Source: an uncultured Alloprevotella sp.
Lineage (GTDB): Bacteria; Bacteroidota; Bacteroidia; Bacteroidales; Bacteroidaceae
Direction: 5' to 3'
Assembly (NCBI GenBank): GCA_944322095.1
Contig: CALUNU010000001.1
Span: 186,001 to 250,000 of the forward strand
Length of the DNA stretch: 64,000 nucleotides
The notes beneath the pieces were generated by a model that saw only the letters and a program-made list of their open reading frames with translations, did no database searches and was not told the DNA's origin. Positions 1-9,248 of this stretch are shown piece by piece (within the stretch, counting starts at the first letter, position 1; the number at the start of each line of letters is the position of its first letter). The position numbers and the translations under genes were made by a program.

Positions 1-830
1 AGTCGACTTTCCTGAAATTGCTTCTCGGCGAAGTGCGCCCCGACAGCGGTCGCTTTGTTGTGGGCGAAACAGTGCGTTTCGGCTATTATGCGCAAGAGGG
101 CTTTGAGTTTGACAAGGAAATGAAAGTGATAGACGCCGTGCGCCGTACTGCCGAGACCATTGACTTGGGAGGCGGACGAAAACTGACCGCGAGCCAGCTG
201 CTCACCCACTTTTTGTTTCCGCCGGCCCGGCAGCAGGACTATATATATAAACTGAGTGGGGGAGAACGCCGCCGGCTGTATCTCTGCACGGTGCTTATGA
301 CCAACCCCAACTTTCTGATACTTGACGAACCTACGAATGACCTGGACATTGCCACGCTGCAAATTCTTGAAGAATACCTGGCAGATTTCCGCGGCTGCGT
401 GATTATTGTCAGCCACGACCGTTATTTCATGGATAAGGTGGTAGACCATTTGCTCGTATTCAAGGGAAATGGCGTTGTGGAGGACTTCCCCGGGAATTAT
501 ACCCAATATCGTGAGTGGGAAGAGGCACGGCAGGCCGAAGAAAAGAAGGAAAAACCGGCTGCGGCGACCGTGGGAGATTGCTCGCGGGCCGAACGCGCAG
601 CATCGCGCCCGCGCAAACTGACGTTTAAGGAGAAGCGCGAACTGGAAACGCTCGAAGCAGAGATCGAAGCCCTCGAAGCGGAGAAAAAAGATTTGGAAGA
701 AGCTTTGTGCAGCGGCCGGCTGCCCGTTGAAGAACTTACGGAAAAAAGCATACGCCTGCCCCGGCTGCAACGCGAGCTGGATGAAAAATCGGAACGCTGG
801 CTGGAACTTTCCATGATAGGGGAGGCTTGA
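1..830 (+). CDS. ABC-F family ATPase (Uup-like), C-terminal part
   Basis: This is the 3' part of a gene that begins before the window; the first readable codons already lie in the second Walker A motif (ST-FLKLLLGE). The signature KLSGGERRRLYL, Walker B FLILDEPTNDLD and switch histidine (VSHDRYF) of the second ATPase domain are all present. They are followed by a charged linker and a C-terminal coiled coil rich in K and E (about the last 70 residues), as in Uup-type ABC-F proteins. Such proteins lack membrane segments and act at the ribosome or on DNA intermediates rather than in transport. rarA follows after 43 nt on the same strand. The N-terminal ATPase domain is outside the window, so the subfamily is uncertain. 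Confidence 0.85.
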   Translation, partial: STFLKLLLGEVRPDSGRFVVGETVRFGYYAQEGFEFDKEMKVIDAVRRTAETIDLGGGRKLTASQLLTHFLFPPARQQDYIYKLSGGERRRLYLCTVLMTNPNFLILDEPTNDLDIATLQILEEYLADFRGCVIIVSHDRYFMDKVVDHLLVFKGNGVVEDFPGNYTQYREWEEARQAEEKKEKPAAATVGDCSRAERAASRPRKLTFKEKRELETLEAEIEALEAEKKDLEEALCSGRLPVEELTEKSIRLPRLQRELDEKSERWLELSMIGEA

Positions 831-873
831 AGCGGCCACGGTCAGTTATGTACTTTATAATCTCATTATATAT

Positions 874-2154
874 ATGTCAGCACCCTTAGCAGAACGTCTT
901 CGTCCGCGTACGCTGGACGAATATATCGGCCAGGAGCATCTTGTCGGCCCCGGCGCCGTTTTAAGAAACATGATAGAGAGCGGACATATCTCTTCCTTTA
1001 TATTATGGGGCCCTCCGGGAGTGGGAAAAACGACGTTGGCCCAGATCATAGCCAACAGGCTGGAATCGCCTTTCTACACATTGAGCGCTGTGAGCAGCGG
1101 CGTGAAGGAGGTTCGCGAGGTAATAGATAAAGCTGCCAGAAACCGCTTTTTCAACTCGGCAGCCCCCATTCTCTTTATTGACGAAATTCACCGTTTCAGC
1201 AAAGCACAGCAGGATTCCCTCCTTGCGGCTGTCGAAAACGGCACCATCACGCTCATTGGAGCCACAACGGAAAATCCTTCGTTCGAGGTGATCCGCCCGC
1301 TTCTCTCCCGCTGCCAGGTATATACGCTGAAAAGTTTGAGCAAAGACAATTTGTCGCAGTTGCTTCACCGCGCAGTGACGGAAGATGTCTTCTTGAAAGA
1401 ACGCTCAATCGAGATAAAAGAGACAGAATCCCTTTTCCGTTACAGCGGGGGCGACGCGCGTAAACTGCTGAACATCTTAGACCTGCTTGTGGGCGCTGCG
1501 GGCGACGATAAAGTCGTGATAGACAACCGGTCGGTGGCCCAACGCTTGCAGCAAAACCCTTTGGCGTATGACAAGGACGGGGAAATGCATTATGATATCA
1601 TCTCCGCTTTTATCAAAAGCATCCGGGGAAGCGACCCCGACGCGGCGGTTTATTGGCTTGCCCGTATGATAGAAGGAGGCGAGGACCCCAAGTTTATAGC
1701 CCGCCGCCTGGTGATTTCTGCGGCCGAAGACATCGGACTGGCCAACCCCAACGCCTTGCTATTGGCCAACGCGGCATTTGACGCCGTTGCAAAAATTGGC
1801 TGGCCGGAGGGACGCATCCCCTTGGCTGAGGCTACCGTTTATCTGGCTACCAGCCCCAAGAGCAATTCTGCCTATAAGGCAATTAATGACGCCATGGCTT
1901 TGGTGCGCCGCACCGGCAACCAGCCGGTACCCCTCCATTTGCGCAATGCTCCTACGCAGCTCATGGAAGAACTCGGCTATTCCGACGGATATATATATCC
2001 GCACGATCGACCGGGCCACTTTGCAGTGCAGCAATATCTCCCCGACGCGTTACAGAAACAGCGCTTATGGTATGCAGCCGACAACGCGGCCGAGCATAAA
2101 GTGGCCCAGCGAATGGAACAATTGTGGGGAAAGTCTTTTACCGCCGCCGATTGA
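874..2154 (+). CDS. rarA: Replication-associated recombination protein A (MgsA/RarA AAA ATPase)
   Basis: A 426-residue AAA+ ATPase, the usual length for RarA. It starts with the family's conserved [16 protein letters not shown] segment. Walker A is at residues 46-54 (GPPGVGKTT) and Walker B at about 100-108 (LFIDEIHRF), followed by the clamp-loader-like sensor and the C-terminal MgsA domain ([30 protein letters not shown]). RarA acts in the cytoplasm at stalled replication forks together with SSB and the clamp. The gene is 43 nt downstream of the ABC-F gene and may be cotranscribed with it. A bidirectional terminator hairpin follows at 2177-2220. Confidence 0.95.
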   Translation: MSAPLAERLRPRTLDEYIGQEHLVGPGAVLRNMIESGHISSFILWGPPGVGKTTLAQIIANRLESPFYTLSAVSSGVKEVREVIDKAARNRFFNSAAPILFIDEIHRFSKAQQDSLLAAVENGTITLIGATTENPSFEVIRPLLSRCQVYTLKSLSKDNLSQLLHRAVTEDVFLKERSIEIKETESLFRYSGGDARKLLNILDLLVGAAGDDKVVIDNRSVAQRLQQNPLAYDKDGEMHYDIISAFIKSIRGSDPDAAVYWLARMIEGGEDPKFIARRLVISAAEDIGLANPNALLLANAAFDAVAKIGWPEGRIPLAEATVYLATSPKSNSAYKAINDAMALVRRTGNQPVPLHLRNAPTQLMEELGYSDGYIYPHDRPGHFAVQQYLPDALQKQRLWYAADNAAEHKVAQRMEQLWGKSFTAAD

Positions 2155-2176
2155 TATCCATAAGTTGGCCACACAA

Positions 2177-2220
2177 AAGGAGGCGCTTGCAAAAGACATT
2201 TGCAGGCGCCTCCTTCGTTT
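2177..2220. terminator. Bidirectional terminator between rarA and the phosphate transporter
   Basis: Arms AAGGAGGCGC (2177-2186) and GCGCCTCCTT (2206-2215) pair perfectly. The inner part can add TGCAAA/TTTGCA. The right side is followed by CGTTTT and the left side by an A tract, so the hairpin can end both converging genes. Confidence 0.8.
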
Positions 2221-2233
2221 TACATTGCGCGGC

Positions 2234-4471
2234 TTATTGCTGGAAGCGTTTGCTAGCGCGTATGAGATGGCGGGTCATGCTGATAAGCTCTTGCGTTTCT
2301 TGCAGCGTATTCAGGTAAAGCAAATCGACCTGAATGTTGCTGTCTTCGCGCTGGATGCGTTCTTGCTGTTGATGGCGGATCTGCGAGATACGGCTCTTCA
2401 TGGCGTTGCCGTCAACAAGGAGAACGTCGGCATCTGCAAAGTTGCCCGTGCGGATGGCTTGTTCGGTTTTGGCGAGCAGGCTGTCCACTTCGTTGCAAAT
2501 AGGCATGAGTTCTTCTTTATAGGCGCGGGGCAGCGGCTTAAAGTTGTTGTCTACGTGCTCAATGGCAGGATCGAGCATTCGCTTTAAGCAATAAATGATT
2601 TGCGAGGCGTTGTTGCATCCGAGATGGAACCAAGTATTTTTTTCTACGGCAAGAAGATGGTCTATCTTCCGCATGCCCAGGATTTCCTTTTTGCGGTATC
2701 GTTTCCATACGCTTCTTTCGTTTTCCACCTGGTGAGCTGCCTGGCGCAGCACTTTGATGTTTTCGCCCGTCAGGCCTTCAGTGATGCTGTTGAACGTTGC
2801 ACGGGCAAAAGCCACGAGGTCTGCTTGCGTCCGGCGGACATGTTCCATCAGCAGCTGCCATGTTTCCTGTTTGTCGTGGCTGCGAGCCATTTGTCGGAAG
2901 AGCACATCAACGGTTTCGCCCTCGTTCTTTTTCTTGAACCTCCGATTATTGTTGATGAGCACGACTACAACGAGCGCTACGACGGCCAGCATGGCTGCGA
3001 AGCCGCCCAAGTGGCAAAGCGTGGCGATGAGAAAACTCAGGATAAAGGCTGCACCGGCCGTGATGAACCAGCCTCCGATAACGGTGATGACGCCCGTGAT
3101 GCGGTAGACGGCCGTTTCGCGTCCCCAGGCGCGGTCGGCCAGCGAGGAGCCCATGGCTACCATAAATGCAACGTACGTTGTCGAAAGGGGGAGTTGAAGC
3201 GAGGTGCCTACGACGATAAGCAAACCGCCGAGCACGAGATTTACGGAGGCGCGTACCAAGTCGAAAGCCATTCCGTCGTCTATAATTGCCTCTTCGGTGT
3301 TGAAGCGCGTGTTTATCCAGACTTTTACCCGGCGGGGGACGTAGCGGTTGACAACGGAGGTCGTATGAAGCACGTTGCGCACCAGACGTCGCGCGATGCG
3401 CGAGGAACTGAAAGCCTCTTCGCTCTCGTCCTGCCGTGCCAGGTTGACGGATGTGTCGATTACCTTCCGGGCTTTCTTTGAGCGGAAGATTGCAACGGTC
3501 ATGATGAAGCCGGCCAGCACGAGGTAAAGCTGCATATAGGGCAGCGTCGACGGTTCGCCGAGCACGCTCATCTTATACGAGGCCGGGTCGGCGCCCGAAG
3601 CGGCAGAATAGTCGAGGTACGATTCTAGGCCGGCCAGAGGAACGCCGATGAAGTTGACAAGGTCGTTGCCCGCAAAGGCCATGGCCAGCGAGAAGGTGCC
3701 GAACAGCACGATTATTTTGAAGATATTTATCTTGCAGAGGTGAAGAATTTCGACGAGCAAGGTTGTCGCGACGAAGCAGCCCGCCACGAGCAGGAGCAAG
3801 TGGGCGTCTATCCATCCTTTGATTTCGGGCGACATGAAGCTGGCGCTTTTCAAGCCATTTACCACGAGGAAATAAGCAATTGAGGTGATGGATATTCCGC
3901 CGAAGATGGCTATGCTCCATCTGAGGTGCTTTTTATAATTAAAGGTGAAGACGAGGCGCGCAATCCACATGACGACGAGGCCGAATACGAAGGCGATGGC
4001 CACGCTGAGGAAGATACCTATAATCACGGAGAGGGCTTTGTCGGTATTGATGAGGTCGGCATAGGTTTGTCCTTCGGCCACTATTTTCGACATGGCGAGG
4101 GCCGTGCTGCCGCCCAACAGACCGAAAACCATCGAGACGGTGGTCGACGTGGGCATGCCGAGCGTATTAAAGATGTCGAGCAGAATAACGTCTGTTGCGG
4201 CGACGCTCAGGAAAATGCACATGACGTCGTCGAAGGCGTACATGTCGGGGTGGAGTATGCCATGGCGGGCTATATCCATCATTCCCCCACTTGTGGAGGC
4301 ACCAACGAAAATGCCGATACCGGCCACGACAAGTATTGTCTTGAACTTGGCGGCCTTTGCTCCCACTGCGGGGCTCAAAAAGTTTACGGCGTCGTTTGCA
4401 ACACCCACCGAGAGGTCGAATGCTGCCAAGAGGAGGAGAAATACAAGTATCCCCAAATAAAATATGTCCAT
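2234..4471 (-). CDS. Inorganic phosphate transporter, PiT family, with C-terminal cytosolic domain
   Basis: A 745-residue PiT transporter. Both family signatures are visible: VGVANDAVNF near the N-terminus and FAGNDLVNFIGVPLAG in the second repeat. At least ten hydrophobic segments span roughly residues 1-490. The last 240 or so residues are hydrophilic and helical (NNNRRFKKKNEG onward), resembling the PhoU/DUF47-like domain seen fused to PiT proteins in Bacteroidales. It imports phosphate, and probably metal phosphate, across the inner membrane using the ion gradient. A perfect -7 box (TATCTTTG on the minus strand) lies 27 nt upstream of the start. The C-terminal domain's role is inferred only. 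Confidence 0.9.
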   Translation of the reverse strand: MDIFYLGILVFLLLLAAFDLSVGVANDAVNFLSPAVGAKAAKFKTILVVAGIGIFVGASTSGGMMDIARHGILHPDMYAFDDVMCIFLSVAATDVILLDIFNTLGMPTSTTVSMVFGLLGGSTALAMSKIVAEGQTYADLINTDKALSVIIGIFLSVAIAFVFGLVVMWIARLVFTFNYKKHLRWSIAIFGGISITSIAYFLVVNGLKSASFMSPEIKGWIDAHLLLLVAGCFVATTLLVEILHLCKINIFKIIVLFGTFSLAMAFAGNDLVNFIGVPLAGLESYLDYSAASGADPASYKMSVLGEPSTLPYMQLYLVLAGFIMTVAIFRSKKARKVIDTSVNLARQDESEEAFSSSRIARRLVRNVLHTTSVVNRYVPRRVKVWINTRFNTEEAIIDDGMAFDLVRASVNLVLGGLLIVVGTSLQLPLSTTYVAFMVAMGSSLADRAWGRETAVYRITGVITVIGGWFITAGAAFILSFLIATLCHLGGFAAMLAVVALVVVVLINNNRRFKKKNEGETVDVLFRQMARSHDKQETWQLLMEHVRRTQADLVAFARATFNSITEGLTGENIKVLRQAAHQVENERSVWKRYRKKEILGMRKIDHLLAVEKNTWFHLGCNNASQIIYCLKRMLDPAIEHVDNNFKPLPRAYKEELMPICNEVDSLLAKTEQAIRTGNFADADVLLVDGNAMKSRISQIRHQQQERIQREDSNIQVDLLYLNTLQETQELISMTRHLIRASKRFQQ

Positions 4472-4498
4472 ATCGGGTTGTTAATGAAATTTTCGTTG

Positions 4499-4506
4499 CA
4501 AAGATA
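4499..4506 (-). promoter_or_regulatory. Bacteroidetes -7 box for the PiT gene
   Basis: CAAAGATA on the plus strand reads TATCTTTG on the minus strand, a perfect TAnnTTTG, 27 nt before the start codon. No clear -33 TTG at the usual distance. Confidence 0.6.
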
Positions 4507-4871
4507 GGCGTTTATTCGTGTTTCATAATATTACCAAAAAGTTTTAACTGTTTTTGCCGCCTGGAAAATCAAAAAGAACTCCTTCGATTTGTGCCAGCTT
4601 TCCCGCATAGTAGTGAATAACAGGCTGCTAACTTTGTTATGTTGATTTGTTGCTTTCTGTTAAAGCGAGTCGGTTGCTTTTAATGAAAGTGTTAATCTGT
4701 TTTTCTCTTAAATGAAAAGTTTCTTTTGTGTGAAGAATGTGTTACATCGCCGGCCCTGCTTGGGCAGTTGGCTTCCTGTTTCCGTCTGTTCGCTGATAAT
4801 GTGGTTTTCTATATTAATAAGGTGTGTCGCTTAAATATGCAGGAGAGTGCATTGAGCTGGGAGGAAAATAG

Positions 4872-4879
4872 TATCTTTG
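4872..4879 (+). promoter_or_regulatory. -7 box for the 4901 gene
   Basis: TATCTTTG, a perfect -7 element, lies 21 nt before the ATG at 4901. A TTG at 4852-4854 is 17 nt upstream, shorter than the usual 19-21. Confidence 0.6.
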
Positions 4880-4900
4880 CGCTGTTAAATTTTATAAGAT

Positions 4901-5536
4901 ATGAGTATTCTAAGCATATTCAAGAAAAAAACATCTGCTCAGGAGGCCGGCTGGCGCGTGGGAGGTATGGAAGATTTCATGACGCTCATCCGCGTTTATT
5001 ACCAGGCAGTGATGGCGGCCAATCTGGGTATAAGCAATTTGTCCTTGCTTCCCGATCTTCGCGTGTTCAAGCAGACGCTTCACGTCCCGACGGTCAACAA
5101 CAAGCTGGGCGTCGGCGAGAAAAACCGGTGTAAGAAAATGCTTTCGGAGCTTTACGGCATGTCCGACGGCTTTTTCAAGGAAATTGACCAGAGCATCAAG
5201 CGCAATTGCAAGAACATTAACGACGTTCGCACCTATTTCTTCATGTTCCAGGGCTTTTCGCAGGACACGATGATGCTGATGGGCAACCTGATGAAGTGGA
5301 AATTCCGCATGCCGGGCTTTATGAAAAAAGCGATGCGCGCCATGACGGAAAAGACCGTGGCTCAAATCCTGACGAAGGACAATTGGAAAGACGACGGCGT
5401 GCGCAAAACGTGTGCCAACATCCGTCACTACCGTCAGTCGCTCAATTATTCGCCCGAGTGGATGACGGAATATGTTTATAACATCATTATGCTGGCTAAG
5501 AAAGAGCCGAAACCTCACGATGTGGAGGAAAAATAA
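4901..5536 (+). CDS. Conserved Bacteroidales protein of unknown function
   Basis: A 211-residue soluble protein that I do not recognise as a named domain. It starts MSILSIFKKKTSAQEAGW and is rich in methionine, lysine and aromatic residues (FFMFQGFSQDTMMLMGNLMKWKFRMPGFMKKAMRAM). It looks all-helical, with no signal peptide, membrane segment or cysteine motif. The start is supported by a perfect -7 box ending 21 nt upstream. The following gene has its own promoter, so this is probably monocistronic. Codon use resembles its housekeeping neighbours, which argues for a resident rather than an acquired gene. Confidence 0.75.
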   Translation: MSILSIFKKKTSAQEAGWRVGGMEDFMTLIRVYYQAVMAANLGISNLSLLPDLRVFKQTLHVPTVNNKLGVGEKNRCKKMLSELYGMSDGFFKEIDQSIKRNCKNINDVRTYFFMFQGFSQDTMMLMGNLMKWKFRMPGFMKKAMRAMTEKTVAQILTKDNWKDDGVRKTCANIRHYRQSLNYSPEWMTEYVYNIIMLAKKEPKPHDVEEK

Positions 5537-5546
5537 TTTTGGCTTT

Positions 5547-5578
5547 TTTGGAGAAAACACATTAACTTCTTATCTTTG
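5547..5578 (+). promoter_or_regulatory. Promoter of the coiled-coil/zapA operon
   Basis: TTTG at 5547-5550, a 20-nt spacer, and TATCTTTG at 5571-5578: a full match to the Bacteroidetes -33/-7 consensus, 23 nt before the ATG at 5602. Confidence 0.8.
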
Positions 5579-5601
5579 CCGGAAAGTTAGCAGGCTTATT
5601 A

Positions 5602-5895
5602 ATGACAAAAGAGGAGGAAAAAGCCCTGCGTGACTTCGAAACGAGGGTTAGGCAGATGATACTCCGCTTTGGAGAACTCGAAAAAGAGAACGCCCGGCTT
5701 CTCGCCGCACGCGAGAGCGATCGGAGGGCGCTCGAAAGTCTGCAAGCAGAAAACGAGCGGCTTCGCCGTGAGTATGCCAACTTGAAATTGGCCAGGATGC
5801 TCCAAGTCAGCGACGAGGACAAGAGCGCTGCCAAAGCGCGGCTGGCCAAATTGGTGCGCGACGTCGACAAATGTATAGCTCTATTGAACGCATAA
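5602..5895 (+). CDS. Small coiled-coil protein upstream of ZapA (ZapB-like)
   Basis: A 97-residue protein that is heptad-rich from about residue 3 to 60 (FETRVRQMILRFGELEKENA, then alternating E, R, L and A), so almost entirely coiled coil with no membrane segment. It is 9 nt upstream of zapA and shares its promoter. The pairing of a short coiled coil with ZapA suggests a role at the division ring similar to ZapB, but this is inferred from context and coiled-coil character, not from a diagnostic motif. Confidence 0.8.
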   Translation: MTKEEEKALRDFETRVRQMILRFGELEKENARLLAARESDRRALESLQAENERLRREYANLKLARMLQVSDEDKSAAKARLAKLVRDVDKCIALLNA

Positions 5896-5904
5896 CGAAC
5901 CGTA

Positions 5905-6198
5905 ATGGACGCAAGCAGTGACAAGTTCGTCATCCAGCTCTGGATCGGCAATCAGAAATACCCGATCACCGTCAGCCGCGATAAGGAAGAGATATTCCGC
6001 AAGGCTGAGAAGCTTGTCAACGAAAAGCTGAACCGTTACCGGATCACTTATCCCAACCAAGGAGACGATATATACATGTCGGTAGTTCTTTTGGACTTGG
6101 CCGTAAGTCTTCTTCAAAGCGAGGAACGGCAGGATACGGAACCGTACAACAAGGTCTTGTCGCAGTTGACGAAGGAAATCGAGGAAGCGCTGGCGTGA
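5905..6198 (+). CDS. zapA: Cell division protein ZapA
   Basis: A 97-residue ZapA. The N-terminal beta segment ([20 protein letters not shown]) is followed by the helix [18 protein letters not shown] and a C-terminal helix ([15 protein letters not shown]), the normal ZapA fold and length. ZapA binds and bundles FtsZ filaments at midcell. It lies in an operon with the coiled-coil gene 9 nt upstream. The 126 nt to rny contain a strong structured terminator. Confidence 0.92.
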   Translation: MDASSDKFVIQLWIGNQKYPITVSRDKEEIFRKAEKLVNEKLNRYRITYPNQGDDIYMSVVLLDLAVSLLQSEERQDTEPYNKVLSQLTKEIEEALA

Positions 6199-6298
6199 GC
6201 GCGCCGGTACGCAGCTTTCCACAGTCGGATAAAAGAAACAGACGTGCACCTTTTCTTGCCGTCGGGCTTGCCCCGCCGGTGAGGTAAGGTGCTTTTTT
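6199..6298 (+). ncRNA. Candidate small structured RNA between zapA and rny (6S-like position)
   Basis: The 100 nt after the zapA stop end in a long rod-like hairpin (6246-6292) followed by six T residues. In gammaproteobacteria, 6S RNA lies next to zapA, so the position is suggestive. I could not confirm 6S features such as the central bubble, and no -7 box is visible directly upstream. It may simply be the zapA terminator with a structured 3' UTR. Confidence 0.3.
6246..6298 (+). terminator. Rho-independent terminator after zapA
   Basis: GCACCTT (6246-6252) pairs with AAGGTGC (6286-6292). The stem continues inward through several G-U pairs to CGGG/CCCG, and TTTTTT follows at 6293-6298. Confidence 0.8.
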
Positions 6299-6324
6299 AT
6301 TAATATCTAATTAAGTATGACGAA

Positions 6325-7854
6325 ATGGAGATAATATTGGCAATTGCCGGCCTCATAGTGGGAGGCGGCGTAGGTTTCGGTTTGTTCAGGTACGTGCTGA
6401 CAAAAAAATACAGAGGCGTGCTTGCCGAGGCTTCCAAGGAAGCCGACGTGCTCAAGGAAAAGAAAATGCTCGAAGTGAAAGAAAAATTTCTGAACAAGAA
6501 GGCAGAGCTTGAGAAAGAGGTGCAGCAGCGCAACCAGAAGATATTGCAAGTTGAGAACAAGCTGAAACAACGCGAAATTGGTCTCAACCAGCGGCAGGAA
6601 GACCTTGGACGCCGCAAGTCGGAGCTCGACGCCTACCAGGGACGCCTCAACTCGCAGGCGCAGGCGCTCAACCTGCGCGAGGAAGAGCTCGACCGCATGC
6701 AGATGCGCGAGCGCGAAAAGCTGGAAGAGCTCAGCGGACTTTCGGCCGAGGAGGCCAAGAAACGCCTGATCGACTCGTTGAAGGACGAAGCCAAGAGCGA
6801 CGCCCAGTCGTATATCAACGAAATTATGGACGACGCCAAGATGACGGCCAACAAAGAGGCCAAGCGCATCGTCATCCAGACCATACAGCGCGTTGCCACC
6901 GAGACGGCCATCGAAAACAGCGTCACAGTGTTCCACATCGACAACGACGAGGTGAAAGGCCGCATCATAGGCCGCGAAGGCCGCAACATACGTGCGCTTG
7001 AAGCCGCCACAGGTGTGGAAATTGTAGTTGACGACACGCCCGAGGCAATTGTTATTTCCGCCTTCGACCCCGTGCGCCGCGAGATATGCCGCCTGGCGCT
7101 CCATCAGCTCATCGCCGACGGGCGCATCCATCCCGCCCGCATCGAAGAGGTGGTCAGCAAGGTCAAGAAGCAGGTCGAGGAAGAGGTCATCGAGACGGGC
7201 AAGCGCACGGCCATCGACCTTGGCATTCACGGCCTGCACCCCGAACTGATACGCATCGTCGGAAAAATGAAGTACCGCTCGTCCTACGGGCAGAACCTCT
7301 TGCAGCATGCCCGCGAGACGGCCAATCTCTGTTCGGTCATGGCAGCCGAACTGGGGCTCAACCCCAAGAAAGCCAAGCGAGCCGGCTTGCTACACGACAT
7401 AGGCAAGGTGCCCGACGAGGAATCGGAGCTGCCGCACGCACTTTACGGCGCCAAGCTGGCCGAGAAATACAAGGAAAAACCCGAGATATGCAATGCCATC
7501 GGTGCCCACCACGACGAAATGGAGATGACCACCCTGCTGGCGCCGATTGTCCAGGTTTGCGACGCCATCAGCGGCGCACGTCCCGGCGCCCGCCGCGAGA
7601 TTGTTGAGGCTTACATCAAGCGTCTGAACGATTTGGAGAACATCGCAATGAGCTATCCCGGCGTGACCAAAACGTATGCCATCCAGGCAGGACGCGAGCT
7701 GCGCGTCATCGTGGGCGCTGACAAGATCGACGACAAGCAGACCGAGAGCCTGAGCACGGAAATTGCCAAGCGCATACAGGATGAAATGACCTACCCGGGC
7801 CAGGTTAAGATCACAGTGATCCGCGAAACGCGTGCCGTGAGCTACGCCAAGTAG
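6325..7854 (+). CDS. rny: Ribonuclease Y
   Basis: A 509-residue RNase Y, standard length. An N-terminal membrane anchor ([18 protein letters not shown], about residues 3-20) is followed by a long charged coiled coil to about residue 170. Then come a KH domain ([20 protein letters not shown]) and an HD domain with H357-D358 in LLHDIGK and a further AHHDEME motif. It is a membrane-bound endoribonuclease that starts mRNA decay. The ATG at 6325 gives the membrane segment directly. A strong terminator follows at 7881. Confidence 0.97.
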   Translation: MEIILAIAGLIVGGGVGFGLFRYVLTKKYRGVLAEASKEADVLKEKKMLEVKEKFLNKKAELEKEVQQRNQKILQVENKLKQREIGLNQRQEDLGRRKSELDAYQGRLNSQAQALNLREEELDRMQMREREKLEELSGLSAEEAKKRLIDSLKDEAKSDAQSYINEIMDDAKMTANKEAKRIVIQTIQRVATETAIENSVTVFHIDNDEVKGRIIGREGRNIRALEAATGVEIVVDDTPEAIVISAFDPVRREICRLALHQLIADGRIHPARIEEVVSKVKKQVEEEVIETGKRTAIDLGIHGLHPELIRIVGKMKYRSSYGQNLLQHARETANLCSVMAAELGLNPKKAKRAGLLHDIGKVPDEESELPHALYGAKLAEKYKEKPEICNAIGAHHDEMEMTTLLAPIVQVCDAISGARPGARREIVEAYIKRLNDLENIAMSYPGVTKTYAIQAGRELRVIVGADKIDDKQTESLSTEIAKRIQDEMTYPGQVKITVIRETRAVSYAK

Positions 7855-7880
7855 CCACGCGTTTTCTGCCCCAACTGCAT

Positions 7881-7927
7881 AAAGCCTCCCGCCGTTGCAA
7901 CAGCTGCCGGCGGGAGGCTTTTTCTTT
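7881..7927 (+). terminator. Terminator of rny
   Basis: AAGCCTCCCGCCG and CCGGCGGGAGGCTT form a stem of about 13 bp around a short loop, followed by TTTTCTTTTT. Confidence 0.9.
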
Positions 7928-7987
7928 TTATGTGCGGTAGGCAAGTACGCCGCAGTATGCGCGCAGATTGTCTGCTCCGATAAAGGC

Positions 7988-8025
7988 GAGGCCCCTCCGT
8001 CCGACGGGACGGAGGGGCCTCTTGT
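7988..8025. terminator. Perfect 15-bp hairpin downstream of nagB and rny
   Basis: GAGGCCCCTCCGTCC (7988-8002), loop GACG, and GGACGGAGGGGCCTC (8007-8021). It probably ends nagB on the minus strand, but its T-rich side (TTGTTTT) is on the plus strand, so it may act as a second block for rny read-through. Confidence 0.65.
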
Positions 8026-8052
8026 TTTGCGGCAGGACGTGCGCCGGAACGA

Positions 8053-8847
8053 TCAGATGAGCTGATCCTTCTCGATGTCCTTGAAATATTTGTAGGTGCC
8101 GTGCTTTATTTCCTCGCAGGCAGCCTCGTCGCACACGATGATGCCGTGCTGGTGGAGCTGCAAAGCCGAGATGGTCCACATCTGCGTGACGGGGCCTTCG
8201 ACAGCAGCCTGCAAGGCGCGGGCCTTGTTGTGGCCGTTGCACAGGATGAGCACCTCTTTTGCTGCCATCACCGTGCCTACGCCGACGGTCAGCGCGTGGG
8301 CGGGCACGTCCTCGGGCTTGCCGCCGAAGAAGCGCGAGTTGGCCACGCGCGTGTCGGTGGTCAGCGTTTTCTGGCGCGTGCGGCTGGTGAGCGACGAGCC
8401 CGGTTCGTTAAAGGCGATGTGGCCGTCGGGACCGATGCCGCCGATGAAAAGGTCGATGCCGCCGGCCTCTTCGATCATCTGCTCGTAGTGGGCACATTCG
8501 GCTTCCAGGTCGGCAGCGTTGCCGTTGAGGATGTGGATGTTTTCCTTTGGGCAGTCGATGTGGTCAAAGAGGTTTTTGGCCATAAACGAGTGGTAGCTTT
8601 CGGGATGCGACTCGGGCAGGTTGACATATTCGTCCATATTGAACGTCAGCACGTGCTTGAAGCTCACGCGTCCCTCCTTGCAGGCCTTTACCAGTTCCTG
8701 ATACATGCCGATGGGCGACGAACCGGTGGGCAGACCCAGCACGAACGGCTTTTCGGCCGTGGGCTTGGCGGCGTTAATCTTGTTGATGACGTAGTTGGCT
8801 GCCCAAAGGGAAAGCTTCTCATAGTTGGGCTCGATGATAACTCTCAT
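8053..8847 (-). CDS. nagB: Glucosamine-6-phosphate deaminase
   Basis: A 264-residue NagB with all active-site elements at the Escherichia coli numbering: D72 in FNMDEYV, D141 and H143 in [13 protein letters not shown], and E148. The phosphate-binding loop is [11 protein letters not shown] (residues 37-47). It converts glucosamine-6-phosphate to fructose-6-phosphate and ammonia in the cytoplasm, feeding amino sugars such as mucin GlcNAc into glycolysis. Monocistronic, with a textbook promoter 36 nt upstream (TTTG-N20-TACTTTTG). The only nearby gene with a related role is the sulfatase cluster across the divergent intergenic region. Confidence 0.97.
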   Translation of the reverse strand: MRVIIEPNYEKLSLWAANYVINKINAAKPTAEKPFVLGLPTGSSPIGMYQELVKACKEGRVSFKHVLTFNMDEYVNLPESHPESYHSFMAKNLFDHIDCPKENIHILNGNAADLEAECAHYEQMIEEAGGIDLFIGGIGPDGHIAFNEPGSSLTSRTRQKTLTTDTRVANSRFFGGKPEDVPAHALTVGVGTVMAAKEVLILCNGHNKARALQAAVEGPVTQMWTISALQLHQHGIIVCDEAACEEIKHGTYKYFKDIEKDQLI

Positions 8848-8882
8848 AAAAACCGATATTAAAGTTGAACGTTACTTATTCG

Positions 8883-8914
8883 CAAAAGTATTGAAAGTTT
8901 GGGATATTGCCAAA
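8883..8914 (-). promoter_or_regulatory. Promoter of nagB
   Basis: On the minus strand: TTTG (8914-8911), a 20-nt spacer, TACTTTTG (8890-8883). Both elements match the consensus exactly. Confidence 0.85.
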
Positions 8915-9217
8915 CTATTCTACAAAATATTTAATGTCGTGGCGCAGCATCGCGTGCCCGCCACTTCCGCCTGCGGCCGGCGTGGGGTGGGGCGCCGGTG
9001 GCTTTCCTGCCTGCCCGGTTGCGGCAGCCGGCTTGCCGCCGCGTTTTTCGGCCGGCAAACGCCGGCGGCGAGCCGGCATAATTTTGCCGGTAGCGGCGGC
9101 TGCCGGCCGTGCTCTCGTGCAAGCGGCTGTGGCGGCCGCCGCGGTGCCATGCACCCGTGCGAAGCCTCCTTTTGCCCGCGCCGGTGCAGTTGGTGCGTAC
9201 TATTTTTTGTGAAAAAC

Positions 9218-9248
9218 TTGTGGCATTCCTTTTTTTTCTCCACCTTTG
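9218..9248 (+). promoter_or_regulatory. Promoter of the sulfatase cluster
   Basis: TTG at 9218-9220, a 20-nt spacer and CACCTTTG at 9241-9248, one mismatch from TAnnTTTG; 46 nt before the ATG. Confidence 0.6.

Larger units (their letters stand above)
4472..4900. other. Intergenic region between divergent phosphate transporter and unknown gene
   Basis: This AT-rich 429-bp stretch holds the minus-strand promoter of the phosphate transporter (4499-4506), the plus-strand promoter of the next gene (4872-4879) and an orphan -7 box at 4629-4636 on the plus strand. An open frame from 4726 overlaps the next gene in another frame; it has no visible family and I do not call it. Nothing else was recognised. 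Confidence 0.5.

Noticed and set aside
1778..2587. Plus-strand frame spanning the end of rarA and the phosphate transporter
   Set aside because: It crosses a strong terminator and has no coherent protein family.
4726..5133. 135-codon frame overlapping the 4901 gene
   Set aside because: Low quality sequence in the first half; overlaps a better gene that has a matching promoter.
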